Positions 46,902-56,993 of a stretch of 64,000 nucleotides of DNA are shown piece after piece. Every line of letters begins with the position of its first letter. Positions within the stretch are counted from its first letter, which is position 1. This DNA comes from Leucogyrophana mollusca (taxonomy: Eukaryota; Basidiomycota; Agaricomycetes; Boletales). Under the pieces are notes generated by a model, which was not told the origin of the DNA, searched no databases, and saw only the letters and a program-made list of their open reading frames with translations. A program made the translations under genes and the position numbers. The stretch spans positions 1 to 64,000 of the forward strand of contig MU266361.1 of NCBI GenBank assembly GCA_021014945.1, in the 5' to 3' direction.

Positions 46902-47661
46902 ATGGTCCAAGTTATTACCGGCGAAGTAAAACCTGCTTCCGGTTCTCTCTTTCAAGTGTCTAACTATCGTGTTGAGTAGGAGCTAGCGAAGATCATTAAA
47001 AGCGAGAAGATTCCGAATAAAGGTACTAGGTCGCAGTTTGCGACTTTGTTTCTGACTGATTAGCTTACTGCCTCAGATTATCTGGTGATTGATGTTCGTG
47101 ACGAGGACTGGGTGGGAGGAAACATCAAAGGGAGCCGTAATATTCCGTCGGCTGACTTTCCAGCAATTGTGCATGAGCTGGTGAACGAGACCAATGATAT
47201 ACCGGTCGTGATTTTTCATTGCGCTCTCTCACAGTTAAGGTGAGCAGTGGTGGTGATATTAGCACGTCTTATGACGGACTTAGCATTATTACTTAGGGGA
47301 CCAAAAGCAGCCAAGGTAAGTCAATGAGTACGTAGGTGTTGTGGCCATCGTGCTCAACACGCCATCATGCCGCAGATTTACGAGCATACACGACTCCTTG
47401 CGTCAGGGGCATCCGAGGAGGACACTGGCAATACGGTGGATTATAACGTCTTCGTCCTTCAGGGTGGCTTTGTCCAATTCCAGGATCAGTTTAAAGTAAG
47501 CATGGCGAGCTCATGCTTGACAAAGAAACGTAAATTTCAAGCCCTGTTTCAAGGACGATCCATCTCTCGTGGAGAACTGGGACTCGGGCACGTGGGCTAC
47601 CGAGTGGATGGTGGAGAATGTTGACGATGATCCTGAATACACAGAGGACCAAGGTGCTTGA
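46902..47661 (+). CDS. Cdc25/rhodanese-like phosphatase or arsenate reductase, copy 1
   Basis: Exons 46902-46925, 46980-47022, 47077-47239, 47297-47315, 47376-47495, 47554-47661; 158 aa. The rhodanese fold shows in YLVIDVRDEDWVGGNIKGS and NIPSADFPAIVHEL. The active loop FHCALSQLRGPKAA has the CX5R pattern of Cdc25-type enzymes, with catalytic Cys in HC. Short single-domain fungal proteins of this type (Ych1/Acr2) work as phosphatases or arsenate reductases; which one applies here is undecided. The last exon could also start 12 nt earlier (47542), adding PCFK in frame. Exon 4 is only 19 nt, as in the paralogue at 52.8 kb. Confidence 0.85.
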
Positions 47662-47735
47662 ACTACAAACTTGGCCTCGCAGCTTCCCGCCCAGTGTTGC
47701 GGACGCGTAGGTCAGAACTGTGTCAAGTGCTTTAG

Positions 47736-48190
47736 AATTCTTTCTGTGCAATCGACCATACCGGCACGCACTACGAAAAAGTTGGAATAATACACGGAGA
47801 CAATGCCAGTGATTGGACTTCTGATCGCATAGCCATATATCTCGTGACAACCTGAAGTATGTTTCGCAACTTTCGTTCTACCATGCCGCATTTGCTATTT
47901 GCAACTGACTCTCGGTCTTAGAGCCCTACCATCATCTCACCTCGTCGACTCAGTGCTCTCACTTCCTTCGACCGAGCTCATGGTGTGGATGGGGGTCCGC
48001 GCGAAGGCGAAACCAGATACAGTGCTATTGTTGTTCTGCTCCGTGAGCAAAGTCTGGAGGGTGTTAGCTTGCGGTAAGTAGTAATACCGTCGGCAATCAC
48101 ATGGCTCGCTCGAACACGAGGTCAGCCTCCGTATGTACTTTTAGGGGTAGAGACTTATCTGTCAACTTTAGCGTGAGCGGGGACTTCTAA
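47736..48190 (+). pseudogene. 3' part of an unidentified gene, no 5' end found
   Basis: Three segments, 47736-47843, 47922-48073 and 48145-48190, splice in consistent phase through GTGACA..TTAG and GTAAGT..TTTTAG and give 101 residues ending in a stop. The text is protein-like: NSFCAIDHTGTHYEKVG, then SDRIAIYLSPTIISPRR, and FDRAHGVDGGPREGE, ending RGRDLSVNFSVSGDF. A TAG stands just upstream in frame, so the first segment must be reached by splicing, yet only 74 bp separate it from the end of the preceding gene. It may be a truncated relic, or an alternative 3' end reached from the donor at 47496. Family not recognised. Confidence 0.4.
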
Positions 48191-48780
48191 CTTTGGGGCT
48201 TCCAACTTGCGAGCGCTCTCCGGCCCTCCACCGTGACCCTCTGCGGCGTCAAGAATGATGCTCCTGTTGCTCCCGGACAATGTCGACATGGCATCTACCG
48301 TGTGATCTAGTGCTTCAAGCCTGCGACTGAAAAGCAAGTGCAGTCGGGCTGGGGCTCGCAATCGCCCTTTGACAATCGTTTGTAGGTGTTGCCTCGCGAT
48401 ATCACCTGTCGTAGGGTTCGATTTTCATTCTCACTCTTACGCTGGAATTACCGAAATCCATCACAGAAAACTCAACTTCAGCACCCCCACTAGTGGCGTC
48501 CAACTACGCAACACCAGGCCCGCTCTAGCTATTTTAATGGCATCGCATCCCCATCTTCGCCGCTGGGCATATTACCCCATACCCCCGTCCAAGTGCACAG
48601 CCGCAATGCAATGTCTTTGCGTGCTAACTTGTGATTTATTGTGTACTGCTGGAACCCCGGGGAATTTTTTCACGAAGTTAAGGTGGGAAGGAGAAGAACT
48701 CCTTTGTCTTTTGGTCAAATTTGGTGACATCAATTTCACGCCATTTCCTCCTGTCCTACAATTGGTACCATTCCCGCTCA
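48191..48780. other. Intergenic, no gene seen
   Basis: Between the gene tail and the small secreted protein. A long plus frame begins at 48369 but is antisense to that gene. Confidence 0.4.
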
Positions 48781-49228
48781 CTACCGGATTGTCCTGCAGA
48801 CCCTGTGGGACTTGGCGTGGACCATGTCTTTCGGTACAGAACTCAACTCCATCGAAAGTCCGGTATATGTCTTTTCTGAAAGACCACACAAATGAAGCCG
48901 AGCGTCAGCGACGAATCAATGAAGCCCAGGTTGCACGGTACTTACTGTATATGTCTTTGCAGTCCTTGTTGCGATAGAACCGGAGAGTAACCTTTCCATC
49001 CGCCCCGAAAGTCCATGAGTTGATTATCTCGTTATCTTTGTGGTTCCAGCATTGACCGCACGTTTTTTCGTCGAAGGGGCTGCCAAGGTACACATGATCG
49101 CGGATGATATCCTGGGGTTTCCCTTTGTAGTCGTGACTAGAGTAAAGATCCAGCTCGTACTCTATCAGGGACGCTAGAGCGACGCTGGAAAGAGCAAGGC
49201 TGATAGCGGTAGTACGAAAGAGCATCAT
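48781..49228 (-). CDS. Small secreted protein
   Basis: Exons 48781-48875 and 48946-49228; about 125 aa. The N-terminus MMLFRTTAISLALSSVALAS is a typical signal peptide. The mature part contains YELDLYSSHDYKG, then CGQCWNHKDNEIINSWTF and FYRNKDCKDIY, with four cysteines before the intron or in the tail. The intron has a strong GTAAGT donor and TTTCAG acceptor. Cys and Trp spacing resembles small fungal extracellular proteins, but I cannot name a family. The second-exon sequence is less certain. Confidence 0.6.
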
Positions 49229-50064
49229 GTGGTGCTTTAAGAAAGCGAGTCAGCAAGGAGATGAGGGAGCGACTTGAACAAGGTCGTCAACGTACGATGA
49301 GGCAACTGGAAGCTAGGGTCTAAACGAAGCTGGCTACACCAGTTGAGAGGGGGAAAGAGTACGACAGCTTACAGACCCTTGAAATGGGATATGCACACCT
49401 TTTTATATGATCTTCTAACTTGACTAAAAGCACCATGGTCAAGCGAGCCTCCGTGGACAGCCCCCCCTCCCCTCGGGCCTTGTGTGGGTGCGGGACCAGT
49501 CCCACCCATCTGTGGACTCCGGAAGTGGCCTTCCGGCGGATAGACCCCCATTCTGGTGTGAACGGGGGCAGGCATTGAGGCCCTAGGGACCTCCTCCGAG
49601 TGTGGATCGAGGGCAATCATTTGGGGTAATACTCCAGAGTCTTGCGCGACCAAGCTGCGGGCAAAACAAGCAAGAGTGCCAGCCAGTATAGGGATGGGCA
49701 GATAAATCATAGGTGGGGCGGGTCAAGGTCCCCCGCGGGCCCCGCTTTGCAATTGGCATATTGTACATGATGCGAGCGAATATTGATGAGAGGTACGCTT
49801 GTCATGCCTTGGGCGCTGTAGCCTGTCGAGCAGTCATATGAGTGATAGTGTGCTGTCAGTGTTCAGGTGTCTTACTACCTTGGGGTGTTTGGCAGTAACT
49901 TGAAGGTGCTCCAGGGAGCTCCTTGGTGATCAAAATCGAAGCAGTGAAGCTGTAGTACGAGCGCAGAGTTGTGATAATGCAACGGATATCCAAAACCCCT
50001 TTTCAGCATTTAGTCTAGTCAGCGTAAATTTCGTCGAACAAACTGACTTAGCGGTGGGAATATA
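49229..50064. other. Upstream region of the small secreted protein gene
   Basis: 836 bp, no gene seen; includes the TATA element at 49399-49407. Confidence 0.45.
49399..49407 (-). promoter_or_regulatory. TATA box of the small secreted protein gene
   Basis: TATAAAAAG on the minus strand, 171 bp upstream of the first ATG; a 5' UTR of about 140 nt is implied. Confidence 0.45.
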
Positions 50065-52064
50065 CTAATAGTAAGAATGTGATGCACGGTTAGCACCATA
50101 TTCCCAGCGAATATACTGCCGACTCTCAAAAGATGTGTTCCACGTCCCTAGCGCGCCGTCGATTTCGGGCATGACGTCCTCCATGCAATACACCCCTGCC
50201 GACGAGATCTGGAACTTGTGTGTCATGTCCCTCGATGCATCGGGCGTGTATTCGGCTTGACAGAACATGATGTGCGTGCGGCCGCGGGAGGGGTCGCGGT
50301 GGAGGCCAAGCGCGTGCATGGGTGCCATGGGGTCGGCGCCGAGTGAGCCAAGGCGCCTTTTCAGCCAGTCGGTGGTGCGTTGGACGTCCGTATTCGTGGA
50401 GTGGCTTAGTTTTAGCGCTTCAAGCTTCTTAAGGCCGGCGGCCATTTCGTTGTGCAGAGTCGGCATCCGCTAGAGGATTTAATATCGTGACAGGGACGCG
50501 AACATACCGGCATCCAACTCTACAGAAAGTCAAGTAGTGTGAACAAGGTGACACCGACCAGGAGAAGGGTAATATCAAGCTTACTTGTGGACCTTCCAGT
50601 TCTTCACTTGGCACTCCTTGGAGCTGCGCAAAAGAAGGTCAACGTGGGTTGCGGGTGTCATTGGCGGCCGCCGTACCAATACCAAATATGCTGGCAGCCA
50701 CCGCATCGAAAGAGGACCTTCTGTGGCTCGCGACCTCCACAGCTGCGGCACCTCTTCTCCCGTCGCTCCTCTGACCTGAAGGTGTTCTTGGCTTTTTAGA
50801 ACCACGACGGACCGCCTAGTGCTGTTAGGATGTGGCGCTCAGGTTGACCCGGTCTGATGAGTGCCTGCTTAAAGTGAACTTGGGGTATAAGTGTGGGGTT
50901 TTGCGCAGGAATTTGATAACGTAGTCTTCGTTTCTGCATTCATATGTTGAGCGAGGGTCAGCACAAGTAATATAACGCACTCTTTGGCCTCCTTGTTCTT
51001 GATTCCCTGGCTATGCAGGACGTGCGCTAAGTTCAGCTTTGCGCGGACGATGTCGGCAGTGGACTTGACACTACTCTTCATCAGGCCCTCTAGGGCACGC
51101 TCCAGCATAAGCTTGGTCTTGTTGTCCGTTGAGCCGGAAAGCACGAGAGCATCGGCGTATTTTGCGTACAGCAGCCTGGTCAACAATAGCGAAGATGTCA
51201 GTATTGAACCCTAGTGCATTACACTGCGCGCACGGGTTATGGATCCATGGCAAGGTCCCTCCTGGTGTGTTCTTCCGTATGTCCTCTTCGGCGAGCTGCT
51301 TCAGGTAGGGCAAAGCGTCGGCCGGACGATCAATCTCAGGAGTCCTGAAGTTATTGTGGATGTGATCGCGGCTTCTCGGAGAACCAAAGAAAAAAATTTG
51401 ACTTACAAGAGGTATTCCACGAGCTTAAACCCAGCGTTCATGACCTGGAGAGTCATGAGAAAATTTGCTTGTCCAGACACCCGAAAATAATGAAAGCACA
51501 CCAAGAAGTATTTAGCGGTAACGGGATCTTGACCCGGGAGAATATGACCAGCGCTCCGAAGGGCTTCCTCGTCGCACTCTTGCAGGACGCGTATGTACAT
51601 CCCCAACGCGAAGATGCACGGTTCATAGAGGTCATCGGACACTGTCGAAGGTCTGCATTCAGCGCAGTGTGAATACACTACCGTCGACTACAAGAACCGA
51701 CCATCATTCACGCGCACGAAATACGACCACCTGAAGAGGTCCGGGAGCTGCATGTTGTACGCGAGCGGCTCGTTGAGCAAGGTTGGCTTGCTCGGACCTG
51801 TGTCAGTTTTAAATATACCATACGCGCCGACTCCAGGACCATCTCGTTTTAACTGTGGGACTACCAACGCGTCAAAAAAGATTGAAAATACAACTGCCAA
51901 CACGGCGAGCACTTACTCCGGGATACGTCTGCGCGAACTTTCTCGAGCGGTGGAAGCTGAAAGTTTGGTGGCACGTCTACTCCATCTAAGTGAACTCTCG
52001 GCCTGAAAATTGAAGTCTCTTTGTCCGACTTCATGACTGTCGTGTCGCACATCGCGAAGATCAT
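50065..52064 (-). CDS. MYND-finger protein with helical repeats (gene model provisional)
   Basis: Working exons 50065-50469, 50508-50517, 50585-50623, 50677-50786, 50849-50933, 50981-51175, 51225-51344, 51407-51652, 51731-51860, 51917-52064; 495 aa. The MYND zinc finger is clear: RCRSCGGREPQ, then RCGGCQHIWYCSKECQ and NWKVHK give the CxxC..CxxC..YCxxxC pattern plus the C-terminal Trp-His. Upstream helical segments (LLYAKYADALVLSG, ERALEGLMKSS, AKLNLAHVLHSQG) look TPR-like. Two points are open. A 57-nt in-frame stretch, 51445-51501, has intron signals. The 62-nt intron 50787-50848 removes text reading HILTALGGPSWF that resembles the family; reading through it instead meets a frameshift and a stop. 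Function unknown; MYND fingers bind protein partners. Confidence 0.6.
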
Positions 52065-52176
52065 ATAGGCGGCTCATTTTTAAATCTTCGCGTGACTTAC
52101 GGTAAGCACGTGACTTCGCTTTCTGTGGCTGCTACAGTGCAGTACAGTGCATTCCAGCCACCATCCACCATCCACT

Positions 52177-52784
52177 ATGTCTTCAACTTCAGAACCTTCC
52201 GAATCGACGGCTTCTGGCAGCACGTCTAACTCGAGGCGCCCAGTATATAAGACTGAAACCACTGGAAACTATTGGCAAGATGTCTGGTTAGCCTTCAAGG
52301 TAAGCAACATTTTCTCATTGTGCATCACAGAATAGGTCTTACGCCTTTCGAAGCTAGAGAGTCTCCATATTCGATGATTTCCAACGCATTGGCGAAATAC
52401 CCTGCGCTCGTAATAGCTTGCTCAGCGGCATTGCCAGTGGGGCAGGCGTCGGCGTTATCAGAGCAATGAGTGCTGGTACGTCTTGATATTGGCGGGTGGA
52501 TCCCATTCTCATTGGATACACAGGTCCTTTCGTTGCTTCAAATTGGGCCGTCGGAACGTTCATGCTCATTTCGCTCGGTACATGGTAAGTCATGATCAAC
52601 GTGCAAAACAATGTGACATAACCAACGTCTTCTCAGGACGGTGTGCCAGAATAATATCGAAGCTGAGCGGAGAAGACTCCAGAGGGTGGTGGAAGAAATG
52701 CCAAAGCGTTTCGTGAAACAGAAAGCCCAATCTCCCGATGGGGGCGATAATGTTGGCACCGCTGAGTCGCGGCCGTCGCAATAG
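52177..52784 (+). CDS. COX20: Cytochrome c oxidase assembly factor COX20
   Basis: Exons 52177-52299, 52358-52475, 52524-52584, 52637-52784; 149 aa. The conserved core is present: FDDFQRIGEIPCARNSLLSG (after the N-terminal YWQDVWLAF), then IASGAGVGVIRAMS and GPFVASNWAVGTFMLIS, which form the two membrane spans, and the following Trp-Thr-Val-Cys-Gln. COX20 is an inner-membrane chaperone that stabilises newly made Cox2. The C-terminal tail is charged. The acceptor GCTAG gives the frame that carries all these motifs. It is divergent from the MYND gene, with only 112 bp between the ATGs. Confidence 0.92.
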
Positions 52785-52831
52785 AGTTCGAATGGCAGTA
52801 CTACTCTAATGGCTCTCCTCGACTCTCTACC

Positions 52832-53595
52832 TCAGGAATACCAGTTCCAGTCCGGCGCCCAAACGTTTGCGCTCCAGTTCTCTACCAGTTCCGGGTCATG
52901 CTGTCAGCAGTTCGTTATGTTAGGGAAGAGCGCAAGTGGATATGAACGGTGAGAGTAAAGCTTGCCTTATAGCGTCCCTGGAACTCTTTGAACCCATCTC
53001 GAAGGACATACACGCAATTCGATTGAGCCGCGGCTTCGTCCCGGAGTGCCTCCCGTTTGCGTTTATAGAGCTGCTCGACAAGCATAGTCGTAATTGTGCT
53101 GTGGGTATATGATGGGGACGATAAACATACCGCTGCCGCAGTGGGCCCTCTGTCGATAACGACATGGCTCGTCATCTGAGCGTCTCCGCATCTTCGATAA
53201 TTGCTGCTCACCTTTGCTGACTTAGAGAGCAGTGAAAAATCATCATGGGGACATCCTTCGTTTCGTTAACAAGTTCGTCTATGGTCTCGGAGAACGTGAG
53301 TGACGGGACGTTGCGTGATCCCTTGATGTTCCCGCCAGCGTAGTCCCCATCACGAACATCGACTATCAGATAGTCTGCCCAGATGGCCAATTTGTAAGTT
53401 AAGGATAAGAGGTCGGTTGGTCTGGATATTCTATGATATGGTAGACCAGCGGAACCCCGACGAACCTTTGAGAGGGACCTTGCCACTCTTGATGATCTCG
53501 GCGAGCTTCTGTTGGGAGGACGTTGTTACTTGTCAATCCGCGTGTCACAGGAGAGGTCTACTTCGTCTTACTTCCCCAGATATATATTCGATCAT
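52832..53595 (-). CDS. Cdc25/rhodanese-like phosphatase or arsenate reductase, copy 2
   Basis: Exons 52832-52900, 52966-53070, 53131-53149, 53212-53374, 53466-53508, 53572-53595; 140 aa. All five introns sit at the same positions and phases as in copy 1; exons 1-4 have identical lengths (24, 43, 163, 19 nt). Motifs: YLIVDVRDGDYAGGNIKGS and the CX5R loop FHCSLSQQRGPTAA. The last intron (52901-52965) starts GCAAGC, a GC-AG intron. The C-terminus HDPELVENWSANVWAP parallels DDPSLVENWDSGTWA of copy 1. It is inverted relative to copy 1 and its 3' end lies 47 bp from that of COX20. Confidence 0.87.
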
Positions 53596-54153
53596 GGAGT
53601 ACGGTCGAGGATGATATTGATAAGTTGGGCTTGTCGAATGTGAGCTCGGACCTGGTGTTGCTCGGGTTTCGCCGAAGGACATCAATGGGTAACTGGTGAC
53701 CCACCAACAGTTTTTCTTCGATTTCCTCGAGACCCTCCAAGTTCAACTTGCTTTATACTGATGCTTTGCGGACTGCGAAGTCTCCAACACATCGACAACT
53801 TACCATCAACTGTAAGCAGGGTACCAGGACCTATTTCGCGCCGAGAGAAGTAGCCTAGCTTCCATGAATTCTCAAGGTACCGATCGACTGCAATCACGCA
53901 CGCCTATGTGTAGAAGGCGGCACCGACCCAGTCTTTACCATCATGCATAATTTCGCCTCAAAGCACGGCAACGTTATGAATTTTCTCGATCGCGAGGCCT
54001 TCCTCGGTCGGCACGCCTATCAATTGCGAACAACTCTGCTGCACTTCTGGCAATGTTTTAAAACCAAAGGTACAGTGCACTGACAGTACTGGCCTGCAAG
54101 CCCCATCTATGACCAAGATCAGCATGCCCGCACAAGCCACACACAGCCCATGC
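53596..54153. other. Intergenic with weak coding hints
   Basis: On the minus strand a start at about 53948 could be followed by a 51-bp intron (GTAAAG..GCAG) and a frame reading VDRYLENSWKLGYFSRREIG. A further segment near 53600-53750 reads NLEGLEEIEEKLLVGHQLP. I could not build one convincing gene, and the second piece runs into the start of the Cdc25-like gene. Either a tiny gene or remnants. Confidence 0.25.
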
Positions 54154-55176
54154 TCATGATTCAGCGGTAGGGTCGGCCTTTTTGGGTGGTTGCTCGTCCT
54201 GTCGCACAAAATTAATGGTCAGTGGGCTCCCAGTGCATGAAGCCAGGGATTTGGTCACTTACGACAGCCTGTTCGCGCGCCTCGCCGATGTTAGTTGGCT
54301 CGTTCGACTCGCCTTCCGCCTCTTTTTGGGCTTTATCCTCGGGGGAGGGCGTGGAGATGGCGTCGGCGCCCTTGGTCTGTGTGCTACCTTCGGATTCCGA
54401 TGGTTCTCCCTGCTCGGCTGGGGCGTCTGAGGACTCCGAAGGTGCTGGCTCAGAGGCTTCCTTCTCTTCGGCGGCTTGCGCGTCTTTGGGAGAGTCGGTG
54501 CTCTGCGGTGAACGTGTGAGGATATCCTAACAATGCAACGACGGGTGACGCACGAAAGCTCTATCCGTAGATTCTTTGATCTCGGCGCCGGAGGCTTCCG
54601 TGCCTTCGTCGTCCGTCATCGCAGGTGCCTCCTCCGCTTCGGGCTCCTTCTACGGTTGCCGGTGGAGACAGAATCGAATCAAATTAATCCATACGACCAT
54701 GAAGCGCAGTGAATATGGAAACATACCACATTAGCGTCCTATGCACAGTTAGCACCTAGCGGTCATGGCAGCAGGATTTGTGAAGACCTACGTTGCGGTG
54801 GGCGTCGTGCTTTTCTATATGGGCATGCGCAGGTTTGCGCGAGGATGGCGAGAGAAGGTAGAGCAACTGCAAAACACACATATAAAATTTAATACCCTTC
54901 CTACTTAATGAACCAAAGACCAAGTCTGCACTCACTGCAGGCCCAAATACCAATGCGGAACCGACCTATAGGCGTTTTATTTATTCAATTCTTTCCTGTT
55001 AGAGCTCGATGTTCGCAACCGCTACGCACCATCCACGGAGTATCACTTCCACCACTGCTATGTGGGGCACCAGAGCTCATTGTGCGCCTGCTAAACGCCG
55101 CGCGGGTGGATGTCCGCTGGGACGTTCTCAGTGACGAGCGCAGGACGGGGAGGACGCGTTGGGCTGCACGGGACAT
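54154..55176 (-). CDS. Mitochondrial-type single-span protein with acidic tail
   Basis: Exons 54154-54198, 54263-54502, 54554-54649, 54727-54738, 54792-54866, 54936-54965, 55030-55176; 214 aa, all introns between codons. Residues 1-35 are Arg/Ser-rich without acids (SRAAQRVLPVLRSSLRTSQR), fitting a matrix-targeting presequence. One span follows (MVGSALVFGPALLYLLS) and then ~140 residues rich in Glu, Ser, Pro and Ala. I recall similar fungal mitochondrial proteins of unknown function, but no named family. Exon 54727-54738 is 12 nt (DANV). An inner-membrane anchored protein is the likely reading. Confidence 0.7.
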
Positions 55177-55394
55177 GGCGAAGCAATAGAGGGCGCACTG
55201 TAGATGATGGTGCGGGTAAGAGAACGCGAGACCGAGTGAATACTCCTGTGGTAAGGTGGAGAAATTGTTGGTCAACTGTGACGGTATTGTGGCTGGTGTG
55301 AATTTTTGCGGAGAGGATCGGAATCACGGCTTGACCGCAACCACCACAAACGCTCCCAAAAGGTTGGACGAGAGCTTGTATCAATGTACCTTTT

Positions 55395-55481
55395 ACGGCG
55401 CCGATGCGACGGAGCCCATCTAGCAGTGTACAGAATGGTTTTCAGACCTCCTCAAGGTCATTCTTAAGCAATCGAGGGACC
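55395..55481. repeat. Repeat segment A, copy 1
   Basis: About 87 bp (from ACGGCGCCGATGCGAC to GCAATCGAGGG) that recurs at 56435-56522 with a few substitutions and short indels. It lies directly before the B segment. Confidence 0.7.
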
Positions 55482-55540
55482 CCCGGGCGACAGCCCGAGT
55501 GTCAATAACACGTCCCTACAGCCCGGGCCTCGGGACGTTG
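55482..55540. repeat. GC-rich inverted-repeat spacer
   Basis: Contains CCCGGGC and GCCCGGG arms about 30 bp apart, between segment A and segment B of the first unit. Confidence 0.4.
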
Positions 55541-56429
55541 ATTATCTTAGGCCCGAGCCTTTCACATCTTGTCTAACAATGCCCTTAATATCGTTTTTCG
55601 GTCTCCCATCGTAGACAGGCAAGGTGGAGTTTTCAAGGTCCCTTAAGAAGCGTCTTCTCGATTTCCCCACTGTCCGTCGCGGCAACTCGATATTTGGTTC
55701 CCCCGAACCGGTCTCAACCTTGGATGCAGAATTAGCGGCTGATCGATGTTCAGGTTCGACCGAGACATACCTCACTCGGGGGCACAGCCGACCCCTCTGT
55801 CCCATCATCGGCGTGAATTGTTTCGGCTTTGACCTCGACGCGAAGTGCGGCAGGTTCTGCCAGCGACCCAGGTTCGGGGCAAGTAAGGGAATTGGAGGAC
55901 GCGCGAATCCATCGGCGCAGAAAAGTCTTGGAGCGACTGATGAGCGAGCGGAGTGGTGATCTGTTACAGTACAGGTGAGTAGAGGGGACAAAAGCATGCT
56001 CATCTGCGACTTACCCCTGATATGGTTAGCATTGTAGATGCAAGGTATAGATACTGTCCACGACAATGCAGCAATAACCGAATAAACGAGTGTTGTCTCA
56101 GGAATGATGGCTGGAGTGCTCTGCGGATGGCAGGTTACATATTGACGACATGTCTGGATTGTTTCTCTAGTACTTACTGACATTAGCACAGGTGCAGTGT
56201 CCGTATCACTGCAATCCGGACAATCACCCGTTCGCTTCCAGCCTTCGTGATCCCCGATCTGATCCCATTGGGCATCCGCGAGACGGCGCTCTCCTGACTG
56301 GCAGGCGAGAAAGCCATGGTGAGTACATACTATCTTTAGGCCCTCCCACCGTGCTTCTGACGCCGGAGCAGAGTCTCGCACCGTTTTTCGGTCACGAGGG
56401 CCTGTGCCTAGGCTTTTAGTTTTCAGATG
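55510..56429 (-). repeat. Repeat segment B, copy 1, carrying a spliced-looking gene
   Basis: About 920 bp, duplicated at 56994-57918. On the minus strand both copies keep a donor after ATCAGG (GTAAGT here, GTGAGT in copy 2), an acceptor TAACAG, and a second intron GTATGTCTC..CCAAG. The exon between reads AEPAALRVEVKAE and ends PPSE; the last exon has VETGSGEPN and ends PVYDGRPKNDIKG..VKGSGLR before a stop. An unspliced 297-codon frame also exists. The N-terminal part has TGDCPDCSDTDT and QTCRQYVTC, cysteine text faintly like extracellular CFEM proteins, but not enough to call. The gene start is not resolved. Confidence 0.5.
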
Positions 56430-56434
56430 GAACA

Positions 56435-56522
56435 ACGGCGCTGATGCGACACGGAGCCCATCTAGCAGTGCGCAGAATGAGTTTCAGGCCTTCTCAGAGT
56501 CATTCTTAAGCAATCGAGGGAT
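56435..56522. repeat. Repeat segment A, copy 2
   Basis: Second copy of segment A. In this unit about 470 bp of unrelated sequence separates it from segment B copy 2, while only ~30 bp separates the pair in the first unit. Confidence 0.7.
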
Positions 56523-56993
56523 CTCTGGCCAACAGAGCTAGTATCAACAATAGTCATGGCCCCAGGCCCATCGGCGTCCATGGGGGAAGGGTTAATCATA
56601 TGCCACTAGTCCCAGATAATAACCGCACAGGTAAGTCATTATATGGTGAGTACAGAACGCTTCAAGGCGACATATGACAACTTGACACTCCCCCCGAGAC
56701 GCCCACCGCAGAAAACATAAACTTGCCCACCTCGACCATCCACGCATAGGATGCCCTAGCCCTACTCGTGGTACCCCATCCTAGATCACCCAGATGCCCT
56801 CGCCAGCCTCAACAGTTTCTCACCCTCAGGAGGCCTCGGGTGGGAAGCCAATATATGCAGAGATGACAATGCTACATAACGAACAGTTATTAGATACACC
56901 GTATGTATTGTCAAATATAGGGCCAGCCCCAATGGACAAAAATCATAAATCATTCCTAAAAAGTGTTATCATTACCTAATAACTTTAGTGCTT
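56523..56993. other. Extra sequence inside the second repeat unit
   Basis: About 470 bp absent from the first unit. AT-rich near its end, with a short 61-codon frame that shows no motif. Either inserted in unit 2 or deleted from unit 1. Confidence 0.5.

Noticed and set aside
48369..48977. 202-codon plus-strand ORF
   Set aside because: It overlaps antisense to the small secreted protein gene, which has a signal peptide and splice signals, and shows no domain of its own.
55624..55959. Plus-strand ORF in repeat segment B
   Set aside because: The minus-strand frame keeps splice sites and the C-terminal reading in both copies, so the plus frame looks like a shadow.
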